Part shown: positions 18,023-26,700 of the stretch, piece by piece | Layout of the letters: each line of letters begins with the position of its first letter | Numbering within the stretch: position 1 is the stretch's first letter | NCBI GenBank assembly: GCA_937858365.1 | Contig: CALLYK010000311.1 | Span: forward strand, 1 to 34,503 | Origin: an uncultured Isosphaeraceae bacterium | GTDB taxonomy: Bacteria; Planctomycetota; Planctomycetia; Isosphaerales; Isosphaeraceae | Reading direction: 5' to 3' | Length of the DNA stretch: 34,503 bases | Made by a program: the position numbers and the translations under genes | Notes under the pieces: generated by a model | Seen by the model: only the letters and a program-made list of their open reading frames with translations | The model's database searches: none | Told to the model about the DNA's origin: nothing

Positions 18023-18511
18023 TCAGTCGCCTCCCTTTCTACCGACGGACGGCAACTGTCCCATCAAATTGACCATCTCAATCGCCGCGAGGGCCGCGTC
18101 GGCCCCCTTGTTCCCACTCTTCAAACCAGCGCGATCAAGCGCCTGCTCGACCGTTTCGGTCGTGAGGATGCCGAAGACCACCGGGACACCCGTCGCCAAT
18201 CCGGCGTGCATCACGCCCGAGGCCGCCTGGCCCGCGACATGGTCGTAATGCCCAGTCTCGCCGCGAACCACGCAGCCGAGGCAAACGACCCCGGCGTATT
18301 CGCCCGACTCAGCCAGCCTCTTGGCCACCAAGGGAATCTCGAAGGACCCCGGCACGCGGACCACGTCGAGCCGGTCGTCCGCGACGCCGTGACGCACGAA
18401 CGCATCGCGACAGCCCGCCAAGAGGGCCTCGCAAACCAAGGCGTTGAATCGGGCCACCACGATCGCGAAGCGGCCGGTCGGCGGCGAGAAGTCCCCTTCG
18501 AAAATGTTCAT
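18023..18511 (-). CDS. ribH: 6,7-dimethyl-8-ribityllumazine synthase
   Basis: This enzyme performs the penultimate step of riboflavin synthesis, joining 5-amino-6-ribitylaminouracil with 3,4-dihydroxy-2-butanone 4-phosphate. The 162-residue protein has FAIVVARFNALV at the N-terminus, the substrate loop GSFEIP (55-60), the RGETGHYDH motif with catalytic His88, and FGILTTETVEQA (113-124). All are family hallmarks and the length is standard. Its ATG overlaps the stop of the last Uma2 gene (ATGA), so its translation probably depends on the Uma2 array mRNA. No FMN riboswitch is apparent. Confidence 0.95.
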   Translation of the reverse strand: MNIFEGDFSPPTGRFAIVVARFNALVCEALLAGCRDAFVRHGVADDRLDVVRVPGSFEIPLVAKRLAESGEYAGVVCLGCVVRGETGHYDHVAGQAASGVMHAGLATGVPVVFGILTTETVEQALDRAGLKSGNKGADAALAAIEMVNLMGQLPSVGRKGGD

Positions 18512-19191
18512 TGGTTATCCATGTTCGGCGCGAGTGTCTCGCGGACCCATTCCTTGAGGCGTTTGAACCGGATCGTCTCGAGCTCCCCTTCACCCATCGC
18601 GAGGGCCGCCAAAACCAGGTCCGGCGTGAGCATCGGCAAGCCGAGGCTTCGCTCGATCGGCTCGTACTCGCCCTGGGCGTTCTGGCGGAGAACGGCGAGC
18701 GTCTTCTTGCGCGACCGATACCGCCAGACTTCAGGCACACCGAGGGTCGCGTAGACCGGCAGCCTTCCCTTCGAACTGCCGCAATTGTCGGTCTCGACCC
18801 ACAGGTCGGGCGGGAAGTCCCCCGCGTCCAGGTCGAGTTTCTTCTCTCCTTTCTCAAGGAGCCACCGCGCGTGTTCGATGTAGAAGCTCTGGTCGGGCTC
18901 TTTCCCCTTGCCCCTGAAGGAGCCTTCGCCGCCGCGCCGAAAAGTCGTCGACCCTGTGCCCGTGCAGGGAATTCCCAGTTCCGAGGCGACCGCCAGGATG
19001 ATCAAGCCGATCCGACGCGACGGGACCTCGTGGATACGCTCGGGCGACATGATTTCCAGTGTTCCGTCGAAATAAGTCATGCGTAGGCGGTCGTTCGCTT
19101 CCTCGCCGACGAGTCGGACGTAAACGTCATACGGGACGCGCCGCAGGACGATCGGGCCGACCCTCGCGGACCTTCCGGCGACGGTGGCCAT
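18508..19191 (-). CDS. Uma2-family (DUF820) putative nuclease, array copy 4
   Basis: This is the last of four tandem paralogues, 227 residues. Uma2 proteins have the PD-(D/E)XK nuclease fold; their biological role is unknown. It has DGTLEIMSP (42-50), PPDLWVETDN with Asp129 and Glu133, GVPEVWRYR and LPMLTPDLVL. Where the other copies have the lysine ten residues after the Glu, this one has Arg143, with a Lys two residues earlier (SSKGR in place of SSxGK). It is the most diverged copy at the C-terminus. Start is the ATG at 19191, which shares its A with the stop of copy 3 (TGATG); the upstream in-frame ATG at 19260 lies inside copy 3. Confidence 0.88.
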   Translation of the reverse strand: MATVAGRSARVGPIVLRRVPYDVYVRLVGEEANDRLRMTYFDGTLEIMSPERIHEVPSRRIGLIILAVASELGIPCTGTGSTTFRRGGEGSFRGKGKEPDQSFYIEHARWLLEKGEKKLDLDAGDFPPDLWVETDNCGSSKGRLPVYATLGVPEVWRYRSRKKTLAVLRQNAQGEYEPIERSLGLPMLTPDLVLAALAMGEGELETIRFKRLKEWVRETLAPNMDNQ

Positions 19192-19877
19192 CAAACACCT
19201 CCTTCGGGGCGGGGCGGGGCGAGCGTGTTTCGGACCCATGCTCGAAGACGGAGGTCCCAAGCCGATTCCGACGACCCTTCACACATCGCCAGGGCCTCCA
19301 TCACGAGCGCGGGGGTGAGCATGGGCAGGCAACGGCTGCGTTCGATCGGCTCGTAGGTTCCTCCATCGGTCAGGATCAGGAAGTCCAGGGACTTCTTGCG
19401 GGCCCTGTATCTCCAAACTTCGGGAGTCCCGAGGGCCGCGCAAACGCGGGGCTTCCCCAGGGAACTCGCCCGGTTGTCCACCTCGATCCAAAGGTCCGGC
19501 GGTGGGTCGCCCGCGTCGAGGTCGATCTCGTCCTTGTCGCGAATGAGCGATTCGTAGGTGATGTAGAAGCTCTCGTCGGGTTCTTTGCCCATCCCTTTGA
19601 ACGGCCCGGTCCCTGCGCGGCGGAAGGTCGTGGACGCGGAACTCGCGCACGGAATGCCCAATTCCGAAACGACCGCCCGGACGACCATCCCGATCCGGGA
19701 GGACGCGCGTTCATGACGATACTTCGGAGACATGATTTCCAATGTCCCATCGTGATACGTCATGCGAAGGTGATTGTTTTCTTCTTGGTCCGAGAGTCGA
19801 GCGTAGACCCTGTAGGGAACGCGCCGCAGCATGATCGGGCCGAAGGCGATCGTGTTACTTCCGGCAACGGTGGCCAT
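19191..19877 (-). CDS. Uma2-family (DUF820) putative nuclease, array copy 3
   Basis: This paralogue has 228 residues and contains DGTLEIMSP, a RHERASSRIG segment, KEPDESFYI and [10 protein letters not shown] with Asp128, Glu132 and Lys142, so the presumed PD-(D/E)XK residues are all present. The usual [14 protein letters not shown] is altered here to KPRVCAALGTPEVW. The stop and start junctions on both sides are TGATG. An in-frame ATG at 19940 would extend the protein back into copy 2 and is rejected. The first eight residues (MATVAGSN) resemble those of copy 4, suggesting these two are sister copies. Confidence 0.88.
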   Translation of the reverse strand: MATVAGSNTIAFGPIMLRRVPYRVYARLSDQEENNHLRMTYHDGTLEIMSPKYRHERASSRIGMVVRAVVSELGIPCASSASTTFRRAGTGPFKGMGKEPDESFYITYESLIRDKDEIDLDAGDPPPDLWIEVDNRASSLGKPRVCAALGTPEVWRYRARKKSLDFLILTDGGTYEPIERSRCLPMLTPALVMEALAMCEGSSESAWDLRLRAWVRNTLAPPRPEGGV

Positions 19878-20551
19878 CAGCCTCGCTCCTTTGGTCGATG
19901 GAAGTTGTCCCCGATCCAGGCGTGAAACATCGTTTGCCATTCCATCGCGGAGAGTCCCTCGCCGAGAGCCAGTCCCTCAAGGACCAGGGCCGGAGTGAGC
20001 ATGGGCAAACAGCGGCTGCGCTCGATCGGTTCGTAGACGCCTTGCGGGTCCAGTCCGAGGAAGACCAGGTGCTTCTTACGGGCCCGATGGCGCCAAACCT
20101 CGGGCACGCCCAGGGCCGCGTAGACGGGCAGCTTCCCTCGCGAACTCGCCCGATTGTCCACTTCGATCCAGAGGTCCGGAGGCGGGTCGCCCGCGTCGAG
20201 GTCGATCACGTGTTTCCCGCGCACTCGGGACTCATTCGCGAAATAGAAGCTCTCGTCCGGTTCCTTGCCTTTCCCTCGGAACACTCCGGCACCACCGCGA
20301 CGGAAGGTCGTGCAGCGGGAACTTTCACAGTCCAGGCCGAGTTCGACGGCCAGAGTCAGTACCAACTGTCCCAAACGCGACGACGCGCGTTCATGACGAA
20401 ATTCAGGGGACATGATTTCCAGCGTCCCGTCATGATAGGTCATGCGTAGGTGCGCGTTTCCGGGCGTTCGGCGCATCGCGACGTAAGCGTCGTAGGGGAC
20501 GCCGCGCAGCACCGTCGTCCCGGTCCGGGCGCGCGAGGAGACCGTCGCCAT
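19877..20551 (-). CDS. Uma2-family (DUF820) putative nuclease, array copy 2
   Basis: This paralogue has 224 residues and aligns without gaps to copy 1 over at least the first 170 residues. It carries [37 protein letters not shown] with Asp126 and Glu130, and Lys140 before [13 protein letters not shown]. The [18 protein letters not shown] motif near residue 185 is shared by all copies. The ATG at 20551 overlaps the stop of copy 1 by one base. The nuclease fold is family knowledge; target and function are unknown. Confidence 0.9.
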   Translation of the reverse strand: MATVSSRARTGTTVLRGVPYDAYVAMRRTPGNAHLRMTYHDGTLEIMSPEFRHERASSRLGQLVLTLAVELGLDCESSRCTTFRRGGAGVFRGKGKEPDESFYFANESRVRGKHVIDLDAGDPPPDLWIEVDNRASSRGKLPVYAALGVPEVWRHRARKKHLVFLGLDPQGVYEPIERSRCLPMLTPALVLEGLALGEGLSAMEWQTMFHAWIGDNFHRPKERG

Positions 20552-21225
20552 CAGGTTCTCTCCTCGGGTCGTTGGAGGGTCTCCGCGATCCAGGCGCGAA
20601 GGCGTGTCTGCCACTGCGACGTGAGGACACCGTCGCCGAGTGAAAGGGCCTCAAGGACCAGGGCCGGCGTGAGTATGGGCAAACAGCGGCTACGCTCCAT
20701 CGGTTGGTAGGTGCCTTCCGGGGTCAGTCCCAGGAAGACCAGGTGTTTCTTGCGGACGCGAAAGCGCCAGACCTCGGGGACCCCCAGGGCCGCGTAATCG
20801 GGCAGTTTCCCTTGCGAACTCGCCCGATTGCCCACTTCGATCCAGAGGTCGGGAGGCGGGTCGCCCGCGTCGAGATTGATGTCTTCTTTGCCGAGGAGGG
20901 CCGGCGCGTTCGTGAAGTAGAAACTCGCGTCCGGTTCCTTTCCTCGCCCCTTTCGCGGGCCGGCGCCGGCCCGGCGGAAGGTCGTGCCGCCCCCGCATTC
21001 GTAATCGACGCCCAGCGCCGCCGCCACAAGATGCACCAACAGACCCAAACGTGACGACGCTCCTTCATGACGATACTCGGGAGACATGATTTCCAAAGTC
21101 CCGTCGTAATAGGTCATTCGCAGGTGGTCGTTCCCCCGGGCACGGCGAAGCGCGACGTAGACATCATAAGGCACGCCGCGCAGCACTGTCGTCCCCGGCT
21201 CCTCGCGACGAGTCGCGGTGGACAT
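20551..21225 (-). CDS. Uma2-family (DUF820) putative nuclease, array copy 1
   Basis: This is the first gene of the array in reading direction, 224 residues, starting at the ATG at 21225, 33 bases after the rho stop. Motifs are [37 protein letters not shown] (Asp126, Glu130), Lys140 and GVPEVWRFR. Position 132, Asp in the other three copies, is Gly here. The close spacing to rho makes read-through from the rho transcript likely. The C-terminal [17 protein letters not shown] motif is the best conserved part of the array. Confidence 0.9.
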   Translation of the reverse strand: MSTATRREEPGTTVLRGVPYDVYVALRRARGNDHLRMTYYDGTLEIMSPEYRHEGASSRLGLLVHLVAAALGVDYECGGGTTFRRAGAGPRKGRGKEPDASFYFTNAPALLGKEDINLDAGDPPPDLWIEVGNRASSQGKLPDYAALGVPEVWRFRVRKKHLVFLGLTPEGTYQPMERSRCLPILTPALVLEALSLGDGVLTSQWQTRLRAWIAETLQRPEERT

Positions 21226-21258
21226 CGCTCGACCCTCCCTCCAACCTCCGACGACCGC

Positions 21259-22971
21259 TCAGGACAGGTTCATGCTCATGAGGAACTCGGCGTTGGATTT
21301 GGACTTCTTCATGCGGCCGGTTAGCAGTTCCATCGCTTCGACGGGGTTCATGTCGTTGAGGACCCGGCGGAGGATCCAGACTCGGCGCAGTTCGTCGGCG
21401 TCCATCAAGTACTCTTCGCGGCGGGTGCCTGACTTGTTGACGTCCACCGCCGGCCAGACGCGCTTGTCGACGAGGCGCCTGTCGAGATGGAGTTCCATGT
21501 TGCCGGTGCCTTTGAACTCTTCGAAGATCACGTCGTCCATGCGGCTGCCGGTGTCGATGAGGGCGGTGGCGAGGATCGTTAGGCTGCCCCCTTCCTCGAT
21601 CTTGCGCGCGGCCCCGAAGAACCGCTTGGGTTTCTGGAGGGCCGAGGCGTCGATGCCGCCGGTGAGGATCTTGCCCGAGTGGGGCGCCTCGGTGTTGTAG
21701 GCTCGCGCCAGGCGCGTGATTGAGTCGAGAAGGATCACGACGTCTTTACCGAATTCGACCATGCGCTTGGCCTTCTCGATCACCATTTCGGCGACCTGCA
21801 CATGGCGCGACGCGGCCTCGTCGAACGTCGAACTGATGACTTCGGTGTTGGCCCCCTTCACCGTCCGTTCCATCTCCGTGACTTCCTCGGGTCGCTCGTC
21901 GATCAGCAGGACGATGACGTAGGCGTCGGGGTGGTTCGTGAGGACGCTGTTGGCGATCTTTTGGAGGAGGATCGTCTTGCCGGTTCGGGGCGGCGCGACG
22001 ATCAGGCCGCGCTGACCGAAACCGATTGGCGTCACCAGGTCGATGACGCGCATGTTGATTTCCTCAGCGGTCGTCTCCAGCTTGATCCGGCCGGTTGGGT
22101 GGAGCGGAGTGAGGTCGTCGAAGCCGACTTTCTCGCTGAGTTTGTCCGGTTCCTCGAAGTTGATCGCCTCGACTCGGAGTAGGGCGAAGTAACGCTCGTT
22201 TTCCTTGGGGGGACGGATCTGTCCCTGGACGATCGCGCCCGTCTTGAGGCCAAAACGTCGGATTTGGCTGGGTGAGACGTAGATGTCGTCGGGACAGGGC
22301 AGGTAGTTGTAGTCGGGGCTCCGGAGGAAGCCGAAACCGTCGGGCAAGACCTCGAGCGTCCCTTCACCGAACATGAGGCCGTTCTGTTTCACCCGCTCCT
22401 TGAGGATCTTGAAGATCAGATCCTGCTTCTTCAGGCCGGTGAACTCGGCCACGCCCTCGCGTTTGGCGGTGACGATCAGTTGCGGCATCGTCATGCGTTG
22501 CAACTCGGTAAGGTGGACCTCGCCGCGTTTGATGTCCTCGTAGCGCTCGTGGAGGGCGACGTCGCCGTAGATGTCCTCTTCCTCGTCCGAGGAATGGGGG
22601 ACTGGGCCATGCGTGTTGGACGTGCCGGCGGGGCCATCCGAGGGGCCGAACGTGCCTTCGCGCTCGCGGTAGGCGGCGTCGCGTTCGCGGGCCTCGTAAA
22701 GCGCTTCGCGCTCGCGTGTGGCGGCCGGGTTCTCGCGTTCACGACCGCGGTCGATCCGGTCGCGAAGGCCAGCCGCAAGCGGGCGAGGCGAGGCCGTTGA
22801 TCGCTGGTCTTCGCGCTCTTGGGGCCTTTCGGCGCGCGTGGGATAATCGTGGCCATTGGGGTCATCGGCGGTCGATCCCGGCATATCGTCGTCGATGCTG
22901 GCGGAAGGGGCGGGCTTGCGGGGGCGTGAGGTGTTGGAGGGCCCCCGGCGGGGTCGGATGTCATTGTCCAT
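21259..22971 (-). CDS. rho: Transcription termination factor Rho with long N-terminal extension
   Basis: Rho is a hexameric RNA-dependent ATPase that ends transcription. The 570-residue protein starts with about 150 residues of charged, disordered sequence rich in Arg/Glu repeats (about residues 74-106), followed by the Rho N-terminal helix bundle ([20 protein letters not shown]), the cold-shock RNA-binding domain ([19 protein letters not shown]) and the ATPase core. Walker A is APPRTGKT at about 326-333 and Walker B is [16 protein letters not shown]. The Q/R-loop region near [20 protein letters not shown] (shown in part) is intact. Standard Rho is about 420 residues. It lies between coaE and the Uma2 array on one strand. 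Confidence 0.95.
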   Translation of the reverse strand: MDNDIRPRRGPSNTSRPRKPAPSASIDDDMPGSTADDPNGHDYPTRAERPQEREDQRSTASPRPLAAGLRDRIDRGRERENPAATREREALYEARERDAAYREREGTFGPSDGPAGTSNTHGPVPHSSDEEEDIYGDVALHERYEDIKRGEVHLTELQRMTMPQLIVTAKREGVAEFTGLKKQDLIFKILKERVKQNGLMFGEGTLEVLPDGFGFLRSPDYNYLPCPDDIYVSPSQIRRFGLKTGAIVQGQIRPPKENERYFALLRVEAINFEEPDKLSEKVGFDDLTPLHPTGRIKLETTAEEINMRVIDLVTPIGFGQRGLIVAPPRTGKTILLQKIANSVLTNHPDAYVIVLLIDERPEEVTEMERTVKGANTEVISSTFDEAASRHVQVAEMVIEKAKRMVEFGKDVVILLDSITRLARAYNTEAPHSGKILTGGIDASALQKPKRFFGAARKIEEGGSLTILATALIDTGSRMDDVIFEEFKGTGNMELHLDRRLVDKRVWPAVDVNKSGTRREEYLMDADELRRVWILRRVLNDMNPVEAMELLTGRMKKSKSNAEFLMSMNLS

Positions 22972-23131
22972 GATGCTCGAAGGCTCCTGGTCGGACCGAG
23001 GACGGAACGGGCCGTGGGGTCGGTCGGGTCAACGCGGAAACGAAATGATTGGGGGAGGGGATCGGGGGGTGGGTCCACCTAGGGACGGAGTGCCGTCGAG
23101 TCCTCGCGAACTCGGGCCGGGAGGAATTGGA

Positions 23132-23878
23132 TCAATCGGGCCGTTTCACTTGGCCTCGGTTGCGTGCCGCGGCGTGGGTCCGACCTCGGACCCCGCGCCA
23201 GAATCGTCGGACCTGTGTGATCAAGGTAGTTTCATCCGAGTCGTTTTCCAGGACGGCGTGGGCCCGTTCGCGTTTGCGGGCGGCGGGCCACTGGTGGACC
23301 TCCCGCGCGGCGAGTTGCCCATCGGTCCAGCCGCGTTGTGACTGGACCCTCGCCAAGCGTGTCGGCCGAGGGGCGTCCACCACGAGGACAATGTCGCAAA
23401 GGTCGTCCCAGCCGGTTTCGAGCAAGATCGCCGCGTCGAGGACGACTGCGCGGGCCTCGCGACGACGGGCGACGCGGGCGATCGCCTTCTCGAAGGTCAT
23501 GCGCATCCGGGGGTGGAGCAGTGCCTCCAGGTCGCGTCGGGCTCGTTCGTCGGCGAAGACGATGCTCCCGAGGCCCTTTCTGTCGACTTTGGTCGGGTCG
23601 GCCGGGTCGAGGACGACCGGCCCGAACCGGGCGACGACCGCTTCACGGGTGGGTCGTTGTTCCAGCAAGGCGTGTCCAACCCGGTCGGCATCAAGGACAA
23701 ATGCGCCCAGTTCGGCGAGTTCGGCCGCGACACGGCTCTTTCCCGCTCCGACGGTCCCAGTTAGGCCGATCACCGGGAGGGCCCCGTGTTTCCAAGGACC
23801 GCGCGACCTTGGGGCCGTTCGTGGTCGTTGGACCTTGGGCGCCACGGAGGCCGGGCGGTGTTTCACGGGGCGAGGCAT
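23132..23878 (-). CDS. coaE: Dephospho-CoA kinase
   Basis: CoaE phosphorylates the 3'-hydroxyl of dephospho-CoA in the last step of coenzyme A synthesis. The P-loop GLTGTVGAGKS is at residues 38-48 from the ATG at 23878. It is followed by VLDADRVGHALLE, the HPRMRMTFEKAI segment, VVLDAAILLETGWDDLCD and a C-terminal RVQSQRGWTDGQLAAREV-type LID region. Family length is about 200; the extra 35 residues before the P-loop suggest that translation may instead begin at the GTG just ahead of IGLTG. The frame is open further upstream to 24211 but that part has no recognisable content. rho follows 160 bases downstream. Confidence 0.9.
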   Translation of the reverse strand: MPRPVKHRPASVAPKVQRPRTAPRSRGPWKHGALPVIGLTGTVGAGKSRVAAELAELGAFVLDADRVGHALLEQRPTREAVVARFGPVVLDPADPTKVDRKGLGSIVFADERARRDLEALLHPRMRMTFEKAIARVARRREARAVVLDAAILLETGWDDLCDIVLVVDAPRPTRLARVQSQRGWTDGQLAAREVHQWPAARKRERAHAVLENDSDETTLITQVRRFWRGVRGRTHAAARNRGQVKRPD

Positions 23879-24302
23879 GAGGATGGTCCCGAGACCAAGG
23901 GTCACGCCCTTCGGACGAGGCCCGAGGGGGATCGTGCTGGGCACAACCCTGACGAGGGAGAATGTGAAGGCAGAGGACCAGTGTGGCGAGGGAAACGGGC
24001 CGGGTGCAGCGCCCGGTTGTCCTGTCCGCGGGTCGCGATCAGGGTCGGAGGACCTGGGGCTGACCGAGTCGCCTCCCCGACCGATGCTTGGCACCGATCC
24101 AGGCTGGACCCATGACGCGAACGGGACGTGACGTTGGGGGAGGGATTCGAGACCTGCCACTCCTGATGTCGATCCCAAGAACATCCTAATCGTCTTCCGC
24201 GCGGGTTTCAATTCGATTCCCGACGCGGCGTTCGTTTTGGCGCACGCGAATGGGTGAGGGGCGAGGTCCTGCCGGGGTCTTCGTGTCGTGATGGGACCGC
24301 GT
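23879..24302. other. Intergenic stretch without recognisable gene
   Basis: These 424 bases lie between coaE and the FHA gene on the same strand. Open frames exist on both strands, but their translations show no domain, hydrophobic pattern or ribosome-binding site. A GATTCGAGACC stretch near 24145 resembles a T-loop but has no matching stem. I see no terminator with a T-run. Confidence 0.5.
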
Positions 24303-25655
24303 TCATCGAGAGCGCTTGGACATCAATTCCAGCAATTGGCGCCAGGTCCCTTGTTGTCGCTGTTCCAAAGTCGCGAGGCGGACGGCCAGGCTGGCGTGGA
24401 TGTCGCTCGGCTTCGTCCCTGGAGGCAAGGGCTCGACACGGGGTGTTACGGCTTTCCTTGGCGCATTCGCGTGGCTCGTACCGTTGGTCCCGTTGGTCGC
24501 TTCGTGCTTGAGAGGTTCGGCTGGTTTCGGGTCGAAGACCGGGGCCGCGGGCTGTTCTTGGACGTCCGGCTTGGCCTCCAACATACGGAGCTTCAGACCC
24601 GCGATTTCCTGATTGATCTTGCGGAGTTCCTCAAGTTCCTCGCGAACGCGGACCGCGTGTTGGTCGTGGAGATTGCTGAAGGTCTGACCAACGGTCCTCA
24701 TCACTTCCTGGAACATCCCCATCATTTGTTGCTGGCTTTGCTCGAAGTGTGAGGTCATCATCTCCATCATGGCGGCGAACTGGTCGAGGTCCCTTTCGGT
24801 GCTGACGCCCGGGCCGCGCGCTGTTCCGGTGGTCGTCCCAAACGGGTGGGTCACGACCGGAAGCATCATCCCGCCGGGCGGGGCCGCCAAGGCGGGCACC
24901 TGCCGATTCCGGGGCCGCGTCTGGGCCGCAGGCGACGGCCCAAGTTGACCGACCCGACTGCGTACGGTGAGCACGAGACGGCCGCAGGACACTTGGTCGC
25001 CTTCCTCCAGGGCCGCCGCCCGGACGGACAACCCGTTGACTTGAAGTCCCCCACGATTAAGAAGGTCGACAACCCAGGGTCTGTCCCGCATGCGCAGGAG
25101 GGCGAACTGGTGGCGGGCGAGGCCTCGATCGGCGATCGCGACGCGGCAGGTCCAGGCCCGGCCGACCATCGTCAAGATGGGGCGCACGCCCCAAGTGCGC
25201 ACGCCGTCGGGACCAATTCGCTCCAAGAGGCCCAGGCCGGGCCGCGCCGTTTGGGACTCGCCCAACGACGCCATCGGGTCATCAGGCACCCAGTCCGCCC
25301 CCGCACCCCCCTCGGGTCCGAGTTGGCGGACACGCCAGGGACCGATCTTCAGGTCGCGTCCGGGGGCGAGCCAGGTCGCGGCGATCGGCCAGTCGTCGAG
25401 CCAGGTGCCGGTCGGCGAGTGCAGGTCCACCACGAACAAACGTCCATCCAGGACCTGAAAATAGGCGTGGCGCAAACCCACCTGCGGGTGTCGCAAGACC
25501 AAGTCGGCCTTGGGGCTACGTCCGATGACGACGAAAGGTTGATCAAATTCGTGGACCTCACCGCCCTCGGACCCCGGACCCTCGATCTGAATTACCAAAC
25601 GGCTGGGTGGCCCGCACTGATCGCGGAACGCATCAAATTCGGTCTCGCGATCCAT
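24303..25655 (-). CDS. Twin FHA-domain protein with C-terminal coiled coil
   Basis: The product has 450 residues, no signal peptide and no membrane helix. FHA domain 1 spans about residues 40-108 (VVIGRSPKADLVLRHP, then LRHAYF in place of the usual SRxH, and DLHSPTGTWLDD). FHA domain 2 spans about 158-232 (TMVGRAWTCRVAIADRGLARHQF, here split, and LLNRGGLQVNG). FHA domains bind phosphothreonine, so it is probably a reader for Ser/Thr kinase signalling. Residues about 290-362 are Gln/Met/Glu-rich and strongly helical, ending REELEELRKINQEIAGLKLR, likely a coiled coil. A linker with TNGTNGT leads to a short basic tail. No kinase gene is nearby. Confidence 0.85.
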   Translation of the reverse strand: MDRETEFDAFRDQCGPPSRLVIQIEGPGSEGGEVHEFDQPFVVIGRSPKADLVLRHPQVGLRHAYFQVLDGRLFVVDLHSPTGTWLDDWPIAATWLAPGRDLKIGPWRVRQLGPEGGAGADWVPDDPMASLGESQTARPGLGLLERIGPDGVRTWGVRPILTMVGRAWTCRVAIADRGLARHQFALLRMRDRPWVVDLLNRGGLQVNGLSVRAAALEEGDQVSCGRLVLTVRSRVGQLGPSPAAQTRPRNRQVPALAAPPGGMMLPVVTHPFGTTTGTARGPGVSTERDLDQFAAMMEMMTSHFEQSQQQMMGMFQEVMRTVGQTFSNLHDQHAVRVREELEELRKINQEIAGLKLRMLEAKPDVQEQPAAPVFDPKPAEPLKHEATNGTNGTSHANAPRKAVTPRVEPLPPGTKPSDIHASLAVRLATLEQRQQGTWRQLLELMSKRSR

Positions 25656-26061
25656 GGCCTTCCTCCGGGGGCCTCGGGGCGACCGCGCGCACCCTCACCG
25701 AGACACCCCACTTCCACTATCGCTCCGCCGCGCCCCCAAGACAATCCTAGATCGAGGACCCACCCTGAAGAACGTAGGACCGAAACGGGCCCTTCGTGAC
25801 AAGAAAGAGGGCCCACTCCGCTAGTACGTCGCGATGGTCCTCACGTGTCGGCCAGGTCGAAGCAAAACTATGATACGCTAGCTCCCAAACAAAAACGACC
25901 TCTCCATTTCGATTAAGCCCCTCAGAGTCCGTTTCGGGTCGATTCGCGCGTTTTCCGTGTCGCGTCCTGATCCCAGTCGCAGGTCGAGGCGCGCGAAAGG
26001 ACCCGCGAGGCCGTCCGAGGCGTCGCGGGTCCAGGTTGGGACATTTCACGGACTTGGCCCA
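25656..26061. other. Intergenic stretch, AT-richer in the middle
   Basis: The 406 bases upstream of the FHA gene hold no convincing gene. Bases 25860-25920 are noticeably richer in A and T than the surroundings, and on the minus strand TATCAT (about 25871-25876) could serve as a -10 element for the FHA gene. A 100-codon open frame on the minus strand has no recognisable features. Confidence 0.4.
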
Positions 26062-26700
26062 TCAGTGGTAGTTCTGTGTGCTTCGACCTTTTTCCAAGAG
26101 GTCGGCCCAGGCGTGGAGGGCCTTCCCGGTCAATCGCAAGACGGCCGCCAGGCGCTGATTGCGCTCCGGCACGATCGTCTCATCGGTGATCGGGGTGGTC
26201 TCAATCATGACGCTCGTGCCGTCGGCGTCGCGGTTGAGGGCGTAGGCCTCGCCCTCAAAGCCGGCCGCTTCGTCCACCCATGCGGGCACGAAACTGGGGA
26301 CTGCGGGTTGCCCGTCGGTCTCGCGGGCCGTCGCCATCAATCTCTGGTCCGTGGCGAACTCCTCGGCCATGACCTCGCCGATCTCGGCGAAAGTGGCGTC
26401 GAGGGCCGCGGCCAGTGCGGCCTCGGTCGGCACCGACTCCAGGACCTCGGCGACTTCCGCAACTTCGACGGGCGTCGCCAGTTCGACTGCCGGCACTTCG
26501 CAGTGCGACGGGTTCGGCGCCCGGCGCGCGTCAAGGGACTCTTGGGCATCGCAAGCCGTCGGGACCGCCATGTCGTCCAGGCCCAGCACTTCCGCGAGGC
26601 AGGCTCGCCCTTCGTCCATCCAGCGGCCCAGGTCCTCCGGCGAGGCGGGTTGGACACCCAGCCCCGTCACCAGACTCACCAGTATCAGGCGCAGTAGCAT
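26062..26700 (-). CDS. Exported hypothetical protein
   Basis: The 212-residue product starts with a signal peptide (MLLRLILVSLVTGLGVQPAS). The mature part is acidic and helical, with Ala/Glu/Val-rich repeats around residues 75-125 and a C-terminal RLAAVLRLTGKALHAWADLL segment. No family is recognised. It is transcribed away from the divergent epimerase gene across a 248-base intergenic region. Four cysteine-poor regions and no catalytic motif are visible. Confidence 0.65.
   Translation of the reverse strand: MLLRLILVSLVTGLGVQPASPEDLGRWMDEGRACLAEVLGLDDMAVPTACDAQESLDARRAPNPSHCEVPAVELATPVEVAEVAEVLESVPTEAALAAALDATFAEIGEVMAEEFATDQRLMATARETDGQPAVPSFVPAWVDEAAGFEGEAYALNRDADGTSVMIETTPITDETIVPERNQRLAAVLRLTGKALHAWADLLEKGRSTQNYH

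Larger units (their letters stand above)
18508..21225 (-). repeat. Tandem array of four diverged Uma2 genes
   Basis: Four units of 675-687 bases follow head to tail on the minus strand with TGATG junctions at 20551, 19877 and 19191. The most similar DNA blocks are those coding for DGTLEIMSP, the [11 protein letters not shown] region and [15 protein letters not shown]. Local duplication followed by divergence explains the layout. Confidence 0.85.

Noticed and set aside
24140-24165. T-loop-like GATTCGAGACC, possible tRNA
   Set aside because: No T-stem, acceptor stem or anticodon arm can be formed around it.
23879-24211. 111-residue N-terminal extension of coaE
   Set aside because: The frame is open by chance in GC-rich DNA; the family starts near the P-loop and the extension shows no recognisable content.
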